DNA of 64,000 bases. It comes from an uncultured Bacteroidia bacterium. GTDB lineage: Bacteria > Bacteroidota > Bacteroidia > Bacteroidales > UBA932. The stretch lies in assembly GCA_902778105.1 (NCBI GenBank), contig CACYWN010000010.1, positions 1 through 64,000 on the forward strand, read 5' to 3'. Position numbers and translations under genes: made by a program. The notes under the pieces were generated by a model. The model did no database searches. It was not told the origin of the DNA and saw only the letters and a program-made list of their open reading frames with translations. Shown here piece by piece: positions 41,547 to 49,265 of the stretch; position 1 is the stretch's first letter; every line of letters begins with the position of its first letter.

Positions 41547-42333
41547 CCGCCAGTCCCAGGATGACGGCCGGAACGGAGGCTTCGGCCCCGAAGTCGCCTC
41601 CTGTCATCCAGACCGGGCCTTCAATCACAGGGGAGATCAGCGAACAGGTCTCATTCCCGGATACCGCAAAACCGAAGACCGGTCCCTGGAAGAAATTCCA
41701 CGCCCAATGGATCCCGATGGGAAGCCACAGGCTCCCGGACCATTTGTAGGCTGCGCCCAGCAACAGACCGGCTTCGATGGTGATGGCGATGGACGACCAC
41801 ACCGTGGCGTTGTCATTGGTAATGTGGAGGAAACCGAACAACAGGGACGAAAGGACCAGGGCAGCCAGGGTCCCCCACCGCTCATCCAGCATCCGGAACA
41901 CGATTCCCCGGAAGAGGACCTCCTCCCCGACCCCGACGACGAGGAACTGGAACAGGCTCTTGACCAGGGAAACCGTATCCCACTGGACCGAGCCGATGCG
42001 GTAGCCCCCCAGCAGGGCGATGCAACCGGTGAGCAGGGCGAAAAAAACGGTGCCGATGCCGAATCCGCCCCACAGGTCGGCATTCAGTTTCCGCATCGCC
42101 AGGTCCGGTGCCCGCCGGTATCCGTCAATCCGGCGCCATACGGTATACAGTCCCAGGATGGCGCCCGAACTCAGCAAGGCCAGGTTGATATAGATCCAGA
42201 CAGGAATGGGATGTTCTTCATCCACTACCACCGGCAGCTGCGAAAAGCCCAGGATGAGGGTGAATGCGAGGAATCCGGCAACAAGCAGGAGCAACCACTT
42301 CCACCAGGCCAGTTTTTTACCCGTTTCTTTCAT
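41494..42333 (-). CDS. CPBP-family intramembrane metalloprotease
   Basis: This 279-residue membrane protein has about eight helices. Family motifs are EEVLFRGIVF (the two Glu), FGFLHITND, and HWAWNFFQG. CPBP proteins cleave lipidated or other membrane substrates; in bacteria many are immunity proteins for bacteriocins, but no toxin gene is visible here. Its ATG overlaps the end of the upstream methyltransferase by 17 bases, so it is coupled to that gene. Confidence 0.93.
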   Translation of the reverse strand: MKETGKKLAWWKWLLLLVAGFLAFTLILGFSQLPVVVDEEHPIPVWIYINLALLSSGAILGLYTVWRRIDGYRRAPDLAMRKLNADLWGGFGIGTVFFALLTGCIALLGGYRIGSVQWDTVSLVKSLFQFLVVGVGEEVLFRGIVFRMLDERWGTLAALVLSSLLFGFLHITNDNATVWSSIAITIEAGLLLGAAYKWSGSLWLPIGIHWAWNFFQGPVFGFAVSGNETCSLISPVIEGPVWMTGGDFGAEASVPAVILGLAVTILFFYTPSRTAGTSR

Positions 42334-43753
42334 TTCTCTTTGTGATTATCAAATAATTACCAGGTTCGGAAGGGGCATCGGCCCGAACCCCGAACACATG
42401 GATGTCTCCCCCGGAAACGCAGCCGGTCTTCCGGCGCAGAAGTTCGGAGGTCATCGGGATGTTCCGGGCCGTCACCTCGGCCTGCGGCCAGCGCTTTCCC
42501 ACCTCCTTCATCGTCCGGTTGTTCAAAGGCAGCACTTCCAGGACCTCGAAAGTCTTCCCGAACAGCCGCAGTTCCTCCGGAACCGCCTCGCCCACATACA
42601 GATGCGTATGCTGGCCCAGTTTGGTCAATCCAAACCCGCACGGCAGCCCGAACGCCCCGGCCTTGAGAAGGGCCTTTCCAGGTTCGAAGAGACAGATTTC
42701 TCCACTACGCTTCGCTCCGGTCGAAATGACAAAGGATGACGCTCCGGGCGCAACAACCGGATTTCCGACGGATCCTGAGCCGGTTGCTGAGCCTGTCGAA
42801 GCAGCCGCAGGATCGGAGGGAATCGCCATCACCGAGCCGTCTTCAACCGCGAAAGTCGATCGGAGACCGTCCCATTCCCGGTCCAGCAGGAACAGCAGTT
42901 CCTTGCACTCCCCTCCCGACGCTACGACGTGTACCTCCCGCACATGCTCCAGCCGCTTGCAGGCCATGGTAATATCGGCCATCGGCGACAGTTTCAGAAG
43001 CACGTACCGGCTCGCCGCGAACAATTCCGGCAGCAAGGCCAGCACATCCGGCTGGCACTCCTCGATCAGAAACACCTTCTTCCCGTCCTCCGCCCTCCGG
43101 GCAGGGTCCAGATAGATGACGTCCGGTTCGAATCCGTCCAGCAATTCCGCGACTTTTCCGGGCTCCACCCGCTCATTCCGGAACCGCACATTCTCCGCCC
43201 CCAACTCCTTGAAATTCAGCCGGGTCGCATGCACCAGCGACTCATTCATCTCATTGTACAGGACCGCTTCCGCCACTTGCGAAAACGCCCAGCTGTCCAC
43301 CCCCATTCCTCCGGTCAGGTCGGCAATCCTCGGGCGGGAGGACACACCCCCTGAAACCGTCTCCGCTTCGCTCCGACCCCTCCCACAGGCTTTGTCTCCA
43401 TCGTCAGAAAGCGAGCTTTCTGCCTCGGATCCAAACCCTGCGGGCCCCTCCCTCTTATGCGGCCGAGGGTGGCCACAGGTTTCAGGGGGTGTGCCCGCCC
43501 GCCCGGCACCAGCCGCTAATGAAGCCTTATATCGGGCGGTTTCCGAGGAGCTGCACTGTTCGCCGGAGAGGCGGGATGGATAGACCAGGGAGGGAACTGC
43601 GTACCACTGAGGAACCTTGGTCCAGAGTTTCCTCCTCACTTCCAGCGTCGTGACGGCAAGGTCCAGGTCGATGTCCGGGTACTTGTCCCGGGACAGCAGG
43701 AGACGGACCGGATCGTCCTGCGCGTGTTGCAATATGAAGTCAGTCAAAGTCAT
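42317..43753 (-). CDS. Class I SAM methyltransferase, THUMP-like, with repeat-derived insertions
   Basis: This 478-residue cytoplasmic methyltransferase has an N-terminal helical part. The SAM site is IADLTGGMGVDSWAF at about 143-157, with the acidic motif VIYLDPARRAEDGKK at about 212-226, and a C-terminal THUMP-like region ends NYLIITKR. It probably methylates tRNA or rRNA. Residues about 81-141 and 312-356 look foreign to the family: low-complexity, charged, and encoded by palindromic repeats (42694-42801 and 43343-43493). Start at 43753, because the longer version from 43774 would overlap the -7 box. It precedes the CPBP gene. Confidence 0.88.
   Translation of the reverse strand: MTLTDFILQHAQDDPVRLLLSRDKYPDIDLDLAVTTLEVRRKLWTKVPQWYAVPSLVYPSRLSGEQCSSSETARYKASLAAGAGRAGTPPETCGHPRPHKREGPAGFGSEAESSLSDDGDKACGRGRSEAETVSGGVSSRPRIADLTGGMGVDSWAFSQVAEAVLYNEMNESLVHATRLNFKELGAENVRFRNERVEPGKVAELLDGFEPDVIYLDPARRAEDGKKVFLIEECQPDVLALLPELFAASRYVLLKLSPMADITMACKRLEHVREVHVVASGGECKELLFLLDREWDGLRSTFAVEDGSVMAIPSDPAAASTGSATGSGSVGNPVVAPGASSFVISTGAKRSGEICLFEPGKALLKAGAFGLPCGFGLTKLGQHTHLYVGEAVPEELRLFGKTFEVLEVLPLNNRTMKEVGKRWPQAEVTARNIPMTSELLRRKTGCVSGGDIHVFGVRADAPSEPGNYLIITKRNERNG
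42694..42730. repeat. TTCGCTCCGGTCG-class repeat, in frame
   Basis: The core CGCTTCGCTCCGGTCGAAA plus flanking bases encodes VISTGAKRSGEICL within the methyltransferase. It resembles the interspersed repeats with TTCGCTCGGTCGAAATGAC that occur in many genomes. Confidence 0.6.
42773..42801. repeat. GAGCCTGTCGAA-class repeat, in frame
   Basis: CTGAGCCGGTTGCTGAGCC then TGTCGAAG encodes ASTGSATGSG in the methyltransferase. The core GAGCCTGTCGAA equals the half-site of the palindrome in lplA. Confidence 0.6.
43343..43493. repeat. About 150-bp repeat block with 16-bp inverted ends, in frame
   Basis: CACACCCCCTGAAACC (43343-43358) and GGTTTCAGGGGGTGTG (43478-43493) are perfect inverted copies. Between them lie CGCTTCGCTCCG and a small hairpin CAGAAAGC/GCTTTCTG. 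The block encodes about 50 residues of the methyltransferase. Confidence 0.65.
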
Positions 43754-43759
43754 CTTTGC

Positions 43760-43791
43760 TTTGCAAAAATACATAATAATCGTTACATTTG
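43760..43791 (+). promoter_or_regulatory. Promoter of the phosphohexomutase gene
   Basis: TTTG (43760-43763), 20 bases, TACATTTG (43784-43791): both elements perfect, 29 bases before the ATG. Confidence 0.78.
43764..43771 (-). promoter_or_regulatory. -7 box of the methyltransferase-CPBP operon
   Basis: TATTTTTG on the minus strand, 10 bases before the ATG at 43753. It overlaps the spacer of the phosphohexomutase promoter, so the two divergent promoters may compete for polymerase. Confidence 0.5.
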
Positions 43792-43820
43792 TATGATTCG
43801 GAATAACCCTAAATACGGAT

Positions 43821-45491
43821 ATGCATATGAAAGATTACAAGGAAGTGGTCAAAAGCTGGCTCGAGGGAAACTTCGACGCCGAGACCAAGGCTGAGGTCAA
43901 GAAGCTGCTGGATACCGACCCCGTCGGGCTGGAAGACGCCTTTTACCGGAACCTCGAATTCGGCACCGGCGGTCTCCGGGGCATCATGGGCGTAGGCACC
44001 AACCGGATGAACAAGTACACGGTGGGAATGGCTACCCAGGGCCTTGCAAACTATATCAAGGAGCACGTCGACGGCGCCGCCAGCGTGTGCATCGCCCACG
44101 ACAGCCGCAACAATTCCCGCCTGTTCGCCGAGATTTCCGCCGACGTCCTCTCCAACAACGGCATCCACGTGTTCCTGTTCGACGCCCTGCGCCCCACCCC
44201 GGAACTGAGCTATTCCATCCGTCTCAAGGGCGCCACCGCCGGCATCATGGTCACGGCCAGCCACAACCCGAAGGAATACAACGGCTACAAGGTCTTCTGG
44301 AGCGACGGCGGTCAGATCACCGCTCCCGTGGACAAGGACATCGTCGCCGAGGTCGCGAAGATCGAGGACCCGGCCGACGTGCGTTTCCAGCCCGTGGAAG
44401 GGACGGTTCCCGGCGGCATCGAGATGATGGGCGCAGAGGTGGACGAATGCTACCTGAAGGACCAGCTCTCCCTCATGCTCTCACCCGAATCCGTCGCCCG
44501 TCACGCGGACCTCAAGATCGTCTACACGCCGCTGCACGGCTGCGGCGTCAAACTTATGCCGGAAGCCCTCGCCCGCATCGGATTCAAGAACATCATCCAC
44601 GTTCCCGAACAGGACGTCAGCGACGGTAACTTCCCTACCGTCGTCTCCCCGAACCCCGAAGAACCGGCCGCGATGAAGATGGCCCTCGACAAGGCCGATG
44701 AGACCGGCGCGGACCTCGTCCTCGCGACCGACCCGGATGCCGACCGTCTGGGCATCGCCGTCCGGAACAACGAAGGCAGGATGGTCCAGCTCACCGGCAA
44801 CCAAACCTGGAGCTTCCTCACCTACTACATCCTCACCCGCTGGAAGGAACTCGGCAAGCTGGACGGCCATCAGTACTGCGTCAAGACCATCGTCACCTCA
44901 GAACTGATCGCCGCGATCTGCGCACATTTCGGGGTGAAGTGCTACAATGTCCTCACCGGCTTCAAGTACATCGCCGAAATCCAGAAGCAGCAGGAAGGCA
45001 AGGCTGAGTTCATCTGCGGCGGCGAAGAGTCCTACGGCTTCAACCTCGGTTCCTTCGTGCGGGACAAGTGCGCCCAGGTCGCCGGCTGCGCCGTGGCCGA
45101 GTGCGCCGCCTGGGCGGCCGACCAGGGCATGACCCTCTGGCAGCTCCTCCAGAAGGTATACAAGGAATACGGCCTGTACGTGGAAAAGATGGTCTACATC
45201 GTCCGCAAGGGAAAGAGCGGCGCCGAGGAAATCCAGCAGATCATGGCCGATTACCGCGCCTGTCCGCCGAAGGAAATCGCCGGCAGCCCGCTCGCCAAGG
45301 TCATCGACTACAACAAACCGGAGGAGACCGGACTTCCGAAGTCCAATGTCCTCCAGTTCTTCAACGAGGCCGGCGACGTGGTCTCCGTCCGTCCTTCCGG
45401 CACCGAGCCCAAGATCAAGTTCTACTTCGGCGCCCGCGGCGAGGACGCCCCCGGGAAGATCGAACTCCTCAAGGCGCAGTTCATCAGCTGA
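43821..45491 (+). CDS. Phosphoglucomutase/phosphomannomutase family protein
   Basis: This 556-residue alpha-D-phosphohexomutase interconverts hexose 1- and 6-phosphates. Key sites are the opening GTGGLRGIMGVGTNRMN, the phosphoserine loop TASHNPKEYNGYK (catalytic Ser), metal loop DPDADRLGIAV, sugar loop GGEESYGF and phosphate loop RPSGTEPKIKFY. The sequence belongs to the PGM2-like branch. An alternative ATG at 43827 is possible. It is a single gene with its own strong promoter and is central to glycan and nucleotide-sugar metabolism. The end overlaps the convergent phosphoesterase gene by eight bases. Confidence 0.95.
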   Translation: MHMKDYKEVVKSWLEGNFDAETKAEVKKLLDTDPVGLEDAFYRNLEFGTGGLRGIMGVGTNRMNKYTVGMATQGLANYIKEHVDGAASVCIAHDSRNNSRLFAEISADVLSNNGIHVFLFDALRPTPELSYSIRLKGATAGIMVTASHNPKEYNGYKVFWSDGGQITAPVDKDIVAEVAKIEDPADVRFQPVEGTVPGGIEMMGAEVDECYLKDQLSLMLSPESVARHADLKIVYTPLHGCGVKLMPEALARIGFKNIIHVPEQDVSDGNFPTVVSPNPEEPAAMKMALDKADETGADLVLATDPDADRLGIAVRNNEGRMVQLTGNQTWSFLTYYILTRWKELGKLDGHQYCVKTIVTSELIAAICAHFGVKCYNVLTGFKYIAEIQKQQEGKAEFICGGEESYGFNLGSFVRDKCAQVAGCAVAECAAWAADQGMTLWQLLQKVYKEYGLYVEKMVYIVRKGKSGAEEIQQIMADYRACPPKEIAGSPLAKVIDYNKPEETGLPKSNVLQFFNEAGDVVSVRPSGTEPKIKFYFGARGEDAPGKIELLKAQFIS

Positions 45492-46542
45492 TGCCCGTCA
45501 TCCTGCCGTCCCGGATGGACAGGCGCTGACATACCTCACCCCCTACAAGGCGGACCCAGGTGCGGAACCCGGGTTCGCCTTGTCGGAATTCGAAAACGCG
45601 TCCACCGCTGGGTCCCAGATGGTTATATACCGTATCACAACCGCTGAACCGGCCGTACACATAGAACATCGGTCCGTAGCGGAGGACGTAATCGCAGTCG
45701 TGGTCGTGACCGTTCACGATCGCTTCGACATCCCCCATCTCCCGCATCTGCGCCAACAGGCCCGAATTCAGGCGGGAGGGACAGGGCGGTTCCTCGTTGT
45801 TCCCCACCAGTTCCCGGTCAGGAGATGCCAGTCCTTCTTCGGTCTCCCGCAGCGGGATATGGAAGAAAGCGAGGGCGGGCAGCGGCTTGCCGCCGTTTTC
45901 CTTCCGCAGCCGCTCGCTTTCCTGCCGGTACCAGCCGATCTGGTCGTAACGGATGTAATCATAGCAATGGATCTCTTCCTCACCCCGCAGGACGACGGCG
46001 TCGCCAGAGTCGAACAGGAAGAAAGCCCGTTCCAACCGGTCGGAAGAAAGCGTAAACAAGTCGTTGGAATGGCCGTATATGCCTTTGTCCGCAGGCGCGT
46101 TCAGGCAGCCCGGGACAGACCGGATCACGTCGTATAACGCCGCCCTGTCCAGGTCGAACTGCCCGTCATGGTTCCCCATCGCCACGGCGAAGGGGATGCC
46201 GCGCTCCGCCATCGGCGCCAGGATGATCCGCGCCGATTCCCCGGACGGCACCCCGAAGATGACGTCGCCCGTATGGATCACGAAATCAGGGCGCTCGGTG
46301 TCCAGCAACTCCTCCACGCACCGGAGCGCCCGCTCGGACCGGGGATCGCCGGCGATATAGTGGGTGTCCGTGAGCTGGAGAATCTTGAAGGTTCCGTCCG
46401 GGCGGAAATGGAAATCCCGGGAAACCCGGAAACCCGTCTTTCCTTCGGAAGAACGGTCGGAACGACACGAAAAAACGGAAGGAGCCGTGGCCGCCGCGGC
46501 CGTCAGGAAGACAGCGTCTTTGAGAAAGGACCTGCGTTTCAT
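45484..46542 (-). CDS. Exported metallophosphoesterase with Tat-like lipoprotein signal
   Basis: This 352-residue calcineurin-like phosphoesterase has all metal motifs: DTHY, GDVIFG, GNHDGQ and NGHDHDCDY. The N-terminus KRRSFLKDAVFLTAAAA carries a twin-arginine motif and then a lipobox (VFSC), so it may leave the cell folded and become a lipoprotein. ATG at 46542 is chosen because it begins that signal. A TATATTTG box lies 20 bases upstream. It may hydrolyse phosphodiesters or phosphomonoesters; the substrate is unknown. The gene is divergent from the FAD oxidoreductase. Confidence 0.9.
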   Translation of the reverse strand: MKRRSFLKDAVFLTAAAATAPSVFSCRSDRSSEGKTGFRVSRDFHFRPDGTFKILQLTDTHYIAGDPRSERALRCVEELLDTERPDFVIHTGDVIFGVPSGESARIILAPMAERGIPFAVAMGNHDGQFDLDRAALYDVIRSVPGCLNAPADKGIYGHSNDLFTLSSDRLERAFFLFDSGDAVVLRGEEEIHCYDYIRYDQIGWYRQESERLRKENGGKPLPALAFFHIPLRETEEGLASPDRELVGNNEEPPCPSRLNSGLLAQMREMGDVEAIVNGHDHDCDYVLRYGPMFYVYGRFSGCDTVYNHLGPSGGRVFEFRQGEPGFRTWVRLVGGEVCQRLSIRDGRMTGIS

Positions 46543-46562
46543 GATGGGAGAGTAATTACTTT

Positions 46563-46570
46563 CAAATATA
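46563..46570 (-). promoter_or_regulatory. -7 box of the phosphoesterase gene
   Basis: TATATTTG on the minus strand, 20 bases before the ATG at 46542. Confidence 0.55.
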
Positions 46571-46582
46571 CGCAATAATCCG

Positions 46583-46590
46583 TACATTTG
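46583..46590 (+). promoter_or_regulatory. -7 box next to the FAD oxidoreductase start
   Basis: TACATTTG on the plus strand, only four bases before the ATG at 46595. Transcription would start at or near the ATG, so the mRNA may be leaderless. Confidence 0.55.
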
Positions 46591-46594
46591 GGGT

Positions 46595-48106
46595 ATGAAA
46601 CTTCGTTTTGTCTGTTTTCTCCTGGGCCCGATCCTCCTTTCCTGCGCGGAATCCTACGACATCGTCGTCATGGGCGGAGGCGCCGGAGGTACAACGGCCG
46701 CCATCGAAGCCGCCCGGTGCGGTGCAAGCGTCCTGGTCGTGGAAAAGACGCCATGGCTGGGCGGAATGCTCACCTCCGCCGGAGTCAGCGCCATCGACGG
46801 CAACTACCGGCTCCGCGGGGGGATCTTCGGCGAGTTTACCGACTCTCTGGCCGCCCGGTACGGCGGTTACGAAGCCCTCAAGTCGGGCTGGGTGTCCAAC
46901 GTCCTGTTCAATCCGGCCATCGGCAACCGGGTTTTCCGGAACATCACCGAAAAAGCCGGAGTCTCCCTCCGCTTTGAGACTGCCGCTACCCGTTTCCGGC
47001 AGCGCAGCGGCGGAGGATGGACCCTGACCCTTTCCGACGGTTCTACCATCCGGACCAAGGTCCTGATCGACGGGACAGAACTGGGGGATGTGGCGGAAGC
47101 TGTCGGCGCGGAAGCCCTGGACGACCGTGTCTCGGCACAGGACCTCACTTACGTCGCCATCGTCAAGGAGTACGACCACGACGTAAGCATTCCCGAACCG
47201 GAAGGCTATGACATCGACCTGTACCGGAGCTGCTGCGACAATCCCCTCGCGGACAACCAGGACGGCTTCAACCCCTACGGACAGCAGCTCTGGAGCCCGG
47301 ACATGATGCTCTCCTACGGCCGGCTTCCGGACGGATACATGATGATCAACTGGCCCGTATGCGCCAACGACTATTTTGCGGAATACCTGGACATGGATGC
47401 GGAAGGCCGGGCGGAGGTGGTCCGGAAGGCGAAACGCCGCACGCTGGGCTTCATCTACTTCCTCCAGCACGAACTGGGATACCGGAACATCGGCATCGCC
47501 GACGACGTCTATCCGACCGAAGACGGCCTCCCCTTCTACCCTTACTACCGGGAGGCCCGGAGAATCGCCGGCAGGGATACGATGACCGTCGATGCGGCCA
47601 AGCATCCCTATGATTACGACTTATACACACGCGCCATTGCCGTCGGAGACTATCCCGTGGACCATCACCACGTCCAGAATCCCCGCCGGGAGGAGCTTTC
47701 CCACCTCTGGTTCGGGAAGATCCCTTCCTTCAGCGTACCGATGGGCGTCCTCGTTCCCGTCCGCGTGGAAGATTTCCTGGTCGCCGACAAGGCCATCTCC
47801 ACCTCGTGGGAGATGAACGGCGGCACCCGCCTCCAGCCCGTCGTCATGGGCCTGGGACAGGCGGCGGGCGCCCTGGCGGCCATCGCCGTGAAGACCGGGC
47901 GCCATCCGTCCGAAGTACCGGCCGCCGAAGTGCAGTCCGTCCTGCTGGACCACGGCTGCTACCTCCTTCCCTTCCTGGACCTCAAACCCGCCGACCCCGG
48001 CTTCCGCGAGCTGCAGGAAATGGGCGTCCGCGGCGAAGTCCGGGGCACCGGCCGCAGCGTCGGCTGGGCCAATGAAACCTGGGTCAATCTGCCTGAAGAT
48101 GAATAA
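46595..48106 (+). CDS. FAD-dependent oxidoreductase, exported lipoprotein type
   Basis: This 503-residue flavoenzyme of the FAD-dependent oxidoreductase family (PF12831 type) has its dinucleotide loop at VMGGGAGGTTAAIEAARCGA and the following LVVEKTPWLGGMLTSAG. A short hydrophobic N-terminus with LLSC suggests export as a lipoprotein. Such enzymes occur next to glycan-use genes in Bacteroidota and may oxidise sugars or sugar-like alcohols; this is inference. ATG at 46595 is close to a perfect -7 box. The stop overlaps the DUF5009-type gene by eight bases. Confidence 0.9.
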   Translation: MKLRFVCFLLGPILLSCAESYDIVVMGGGAGGTTAAIEAARCGASVLVVEKTPWLGGMLTSAGVSAIDGNYRLRGGIFGEFTDSLAARYGGYEALKSGWVSNVLFNPAIGNRVFRNITEKAGVSLRFETAATRFRQRSGGGWTLTLSDGSTIRTKVLIDGTELGDVAEAVGAEALDDRVSAQDLTYVAIVKEYDHDVSIPEPEGYDIDLYRSCCDNPLADNQDGFNPYGQQLWSPDMMLSYGRLPDGYMMINWPVCANDYFAEYLDMDAEGRAEVVRKAKRRTLGFIYFLQHELGYRNIGIADDVYPTEDGLPFYPYYREARRIAGRDTMTVDAAKHPYDYDLYTRAIAVGDYPVDHHHVQNPRREELSHLWFGKIPSFSVPMGVLVPVRVEDFLVADKAISTSWEMNGGTRLQPVVMGLGQAAGALAAIAVKTGRHPSEVPAAEVQSVLLDHGCYLLPFLDLKPADPGFRELQEMGVRGEVRGTGRSVGWANETWVNLPEDE

Positions 48107-49265
48107 GAGAAACCTTGCCATCGACATGTTCAGGGGCCTCACCATGCTCCTGATGGTTTTCGTCAATGAATTCTGGAAAGTGTTCAACGTCCCCCACTGG
48201 CTGGAGCATTTCGCCACGATGGAGGACGGCATGGGCCTTTCCGACATCGTATTTCCCATGTTCCTCTTCGCCATGGGCATGTCCATCCCCTACGCCCTGG
48301 AGCGCAGGAGGGAGAAGGGGTATTCCACGGAAAGTACGCTCAAGCACATCTTCAGCCGCACGCTTGCGCTGCTGGTGATGGGCGCGTTCATCTGTAACCA
48401 GGAATCGCGGGAAATGACCGGGAACCGGGGCCTGTGGGTCGTCCTGATGGTCGTGGGATTCTTCCTCACCTGGAACCAGTACCCCAAAGACTGGAAACCC
48501 GCCCGGTGGCTCAAACTCTCCGGCGTGATCCTCCTCATCGCTCTCGCCCTCTGTTTCCGGTCCACGGACGGAGGCCTCTTCCAGGGCCTCTGGTGGGGAA
48601 TCCTGGGCCAGATCGGCTGGATGTACCTGTTCTGCGCCCTGGTCTGGCTGCTGTGCCGGGAACGCCCGTGGATCATTCCGGTCATCTGGGCAGGCCTCTG
48701 CCTGGTGAACCTGTCCGTCATCCCCATGCGGGACGGAAGTCAGTTCGTCGGCCCCAACATCCTGGCCGATTTTGCCAATGCGCTCCAGCTGGGCAAGTGC
48801 TACGGTCCCATCATGGGCCTGGGAGGCATCATGCTCACCGTCGCGGACTGGAAGCTTTCCGACCGCCCCACCGGGCAGCGGATCGGCCTTGGGCTCGCAG
48901 CTGCGGCCGTCCTGGCCGTGCTGGGAATGGCGGCCCATACCGGCTGGATCGTGTCCAAGAACCTCGGGACGCTCCCCTGGTGCCTTTTCGTCTGCGCCAT
49001 TTCCGTTGCCTTGTACACGCTTCTGCGCTACATGGAAAAAAGGGGCTGGACCGGCTGGTTCAAACCCCTTGCTCCTGCGGGAACCGCTACCCTGACGGTG
49101 TATATGATTCCCTATCTGTTCGTTGCGCTGTGGATCTTTGTCAATCCGACCATTCCGCAGTGGCTGACGGGCTGGGTGGGCGTCGGCAAATGCGCCCTCA
49201 TGGCGGCCGTCTATATCGCCTGCGCCTGGGGATTGACCAAGGCCGGCATCAAACTTAAAATCTGA
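48099..49265 (+). CDS. DUF5009-type membrane acyltransferase (HGSNAT/YeiB-like)
   Basis: This 388-residue polytopic membrane protein opens with NKRNLAIDMFRGLTMLLMVFVNEFW, the DUF5009/HGSNAT-like first helix with its conserved Asp and Arg. About ten helices follow, with MEDGMGLSDIVFPMFLFAMG after the first. Relatives acetylate terminal glucosamine across the lysosomal membrane in animals. In Bacteroidota, homologues lie beside glycan-use genes. It is translated with the FAD oxidoreductase, and its end overlaps the last gene of the PUL by 11 bases, so it may belong to the same pathway. The acetyl acceptor is unknown. Confidence 0.85.
   Translation: MNKRNLAIDMFRGLTMLLMVFVNEFWKVFNVPHWLEHFATMEDGMGLSDIVFPMFLFAMGMSIPYALERRREKGYSTESTLKHIFSRTLALLVMGAFICNQESREMTGNRGLWVVLMVVGFFLTWNQYPKDWKPARWLKLSGVILLIALALCFRSTDGGLFQGLWWGILGQIGWMYLFCALVWLLCRERPWIIPVIWAGLCLVNLSVIPMRDGSQFVGPNILADFANALQLGKCYGPIMGLGGIMLTVADWKLSDRPTGQRIGLGLAAAAVLAVLGMAAHTGWIVSKNLGTLPWCLFVCAISVALYTLLRYMEKRGWTGWFKPLAPAGTATLTVYMIPYLFVALWIFVNPTIPQWLTGWVGVGKCALMAAVYIACAWGLTKAGIKLKI

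Noticed and set aside
41494-42333. CPBP protein as immunity gene of a bacteriocin cluster
   Set aside because: No small toxin precursor, leader-peptidase transporter or modification enzyme is nearby; it follows a methyltransferase gene.
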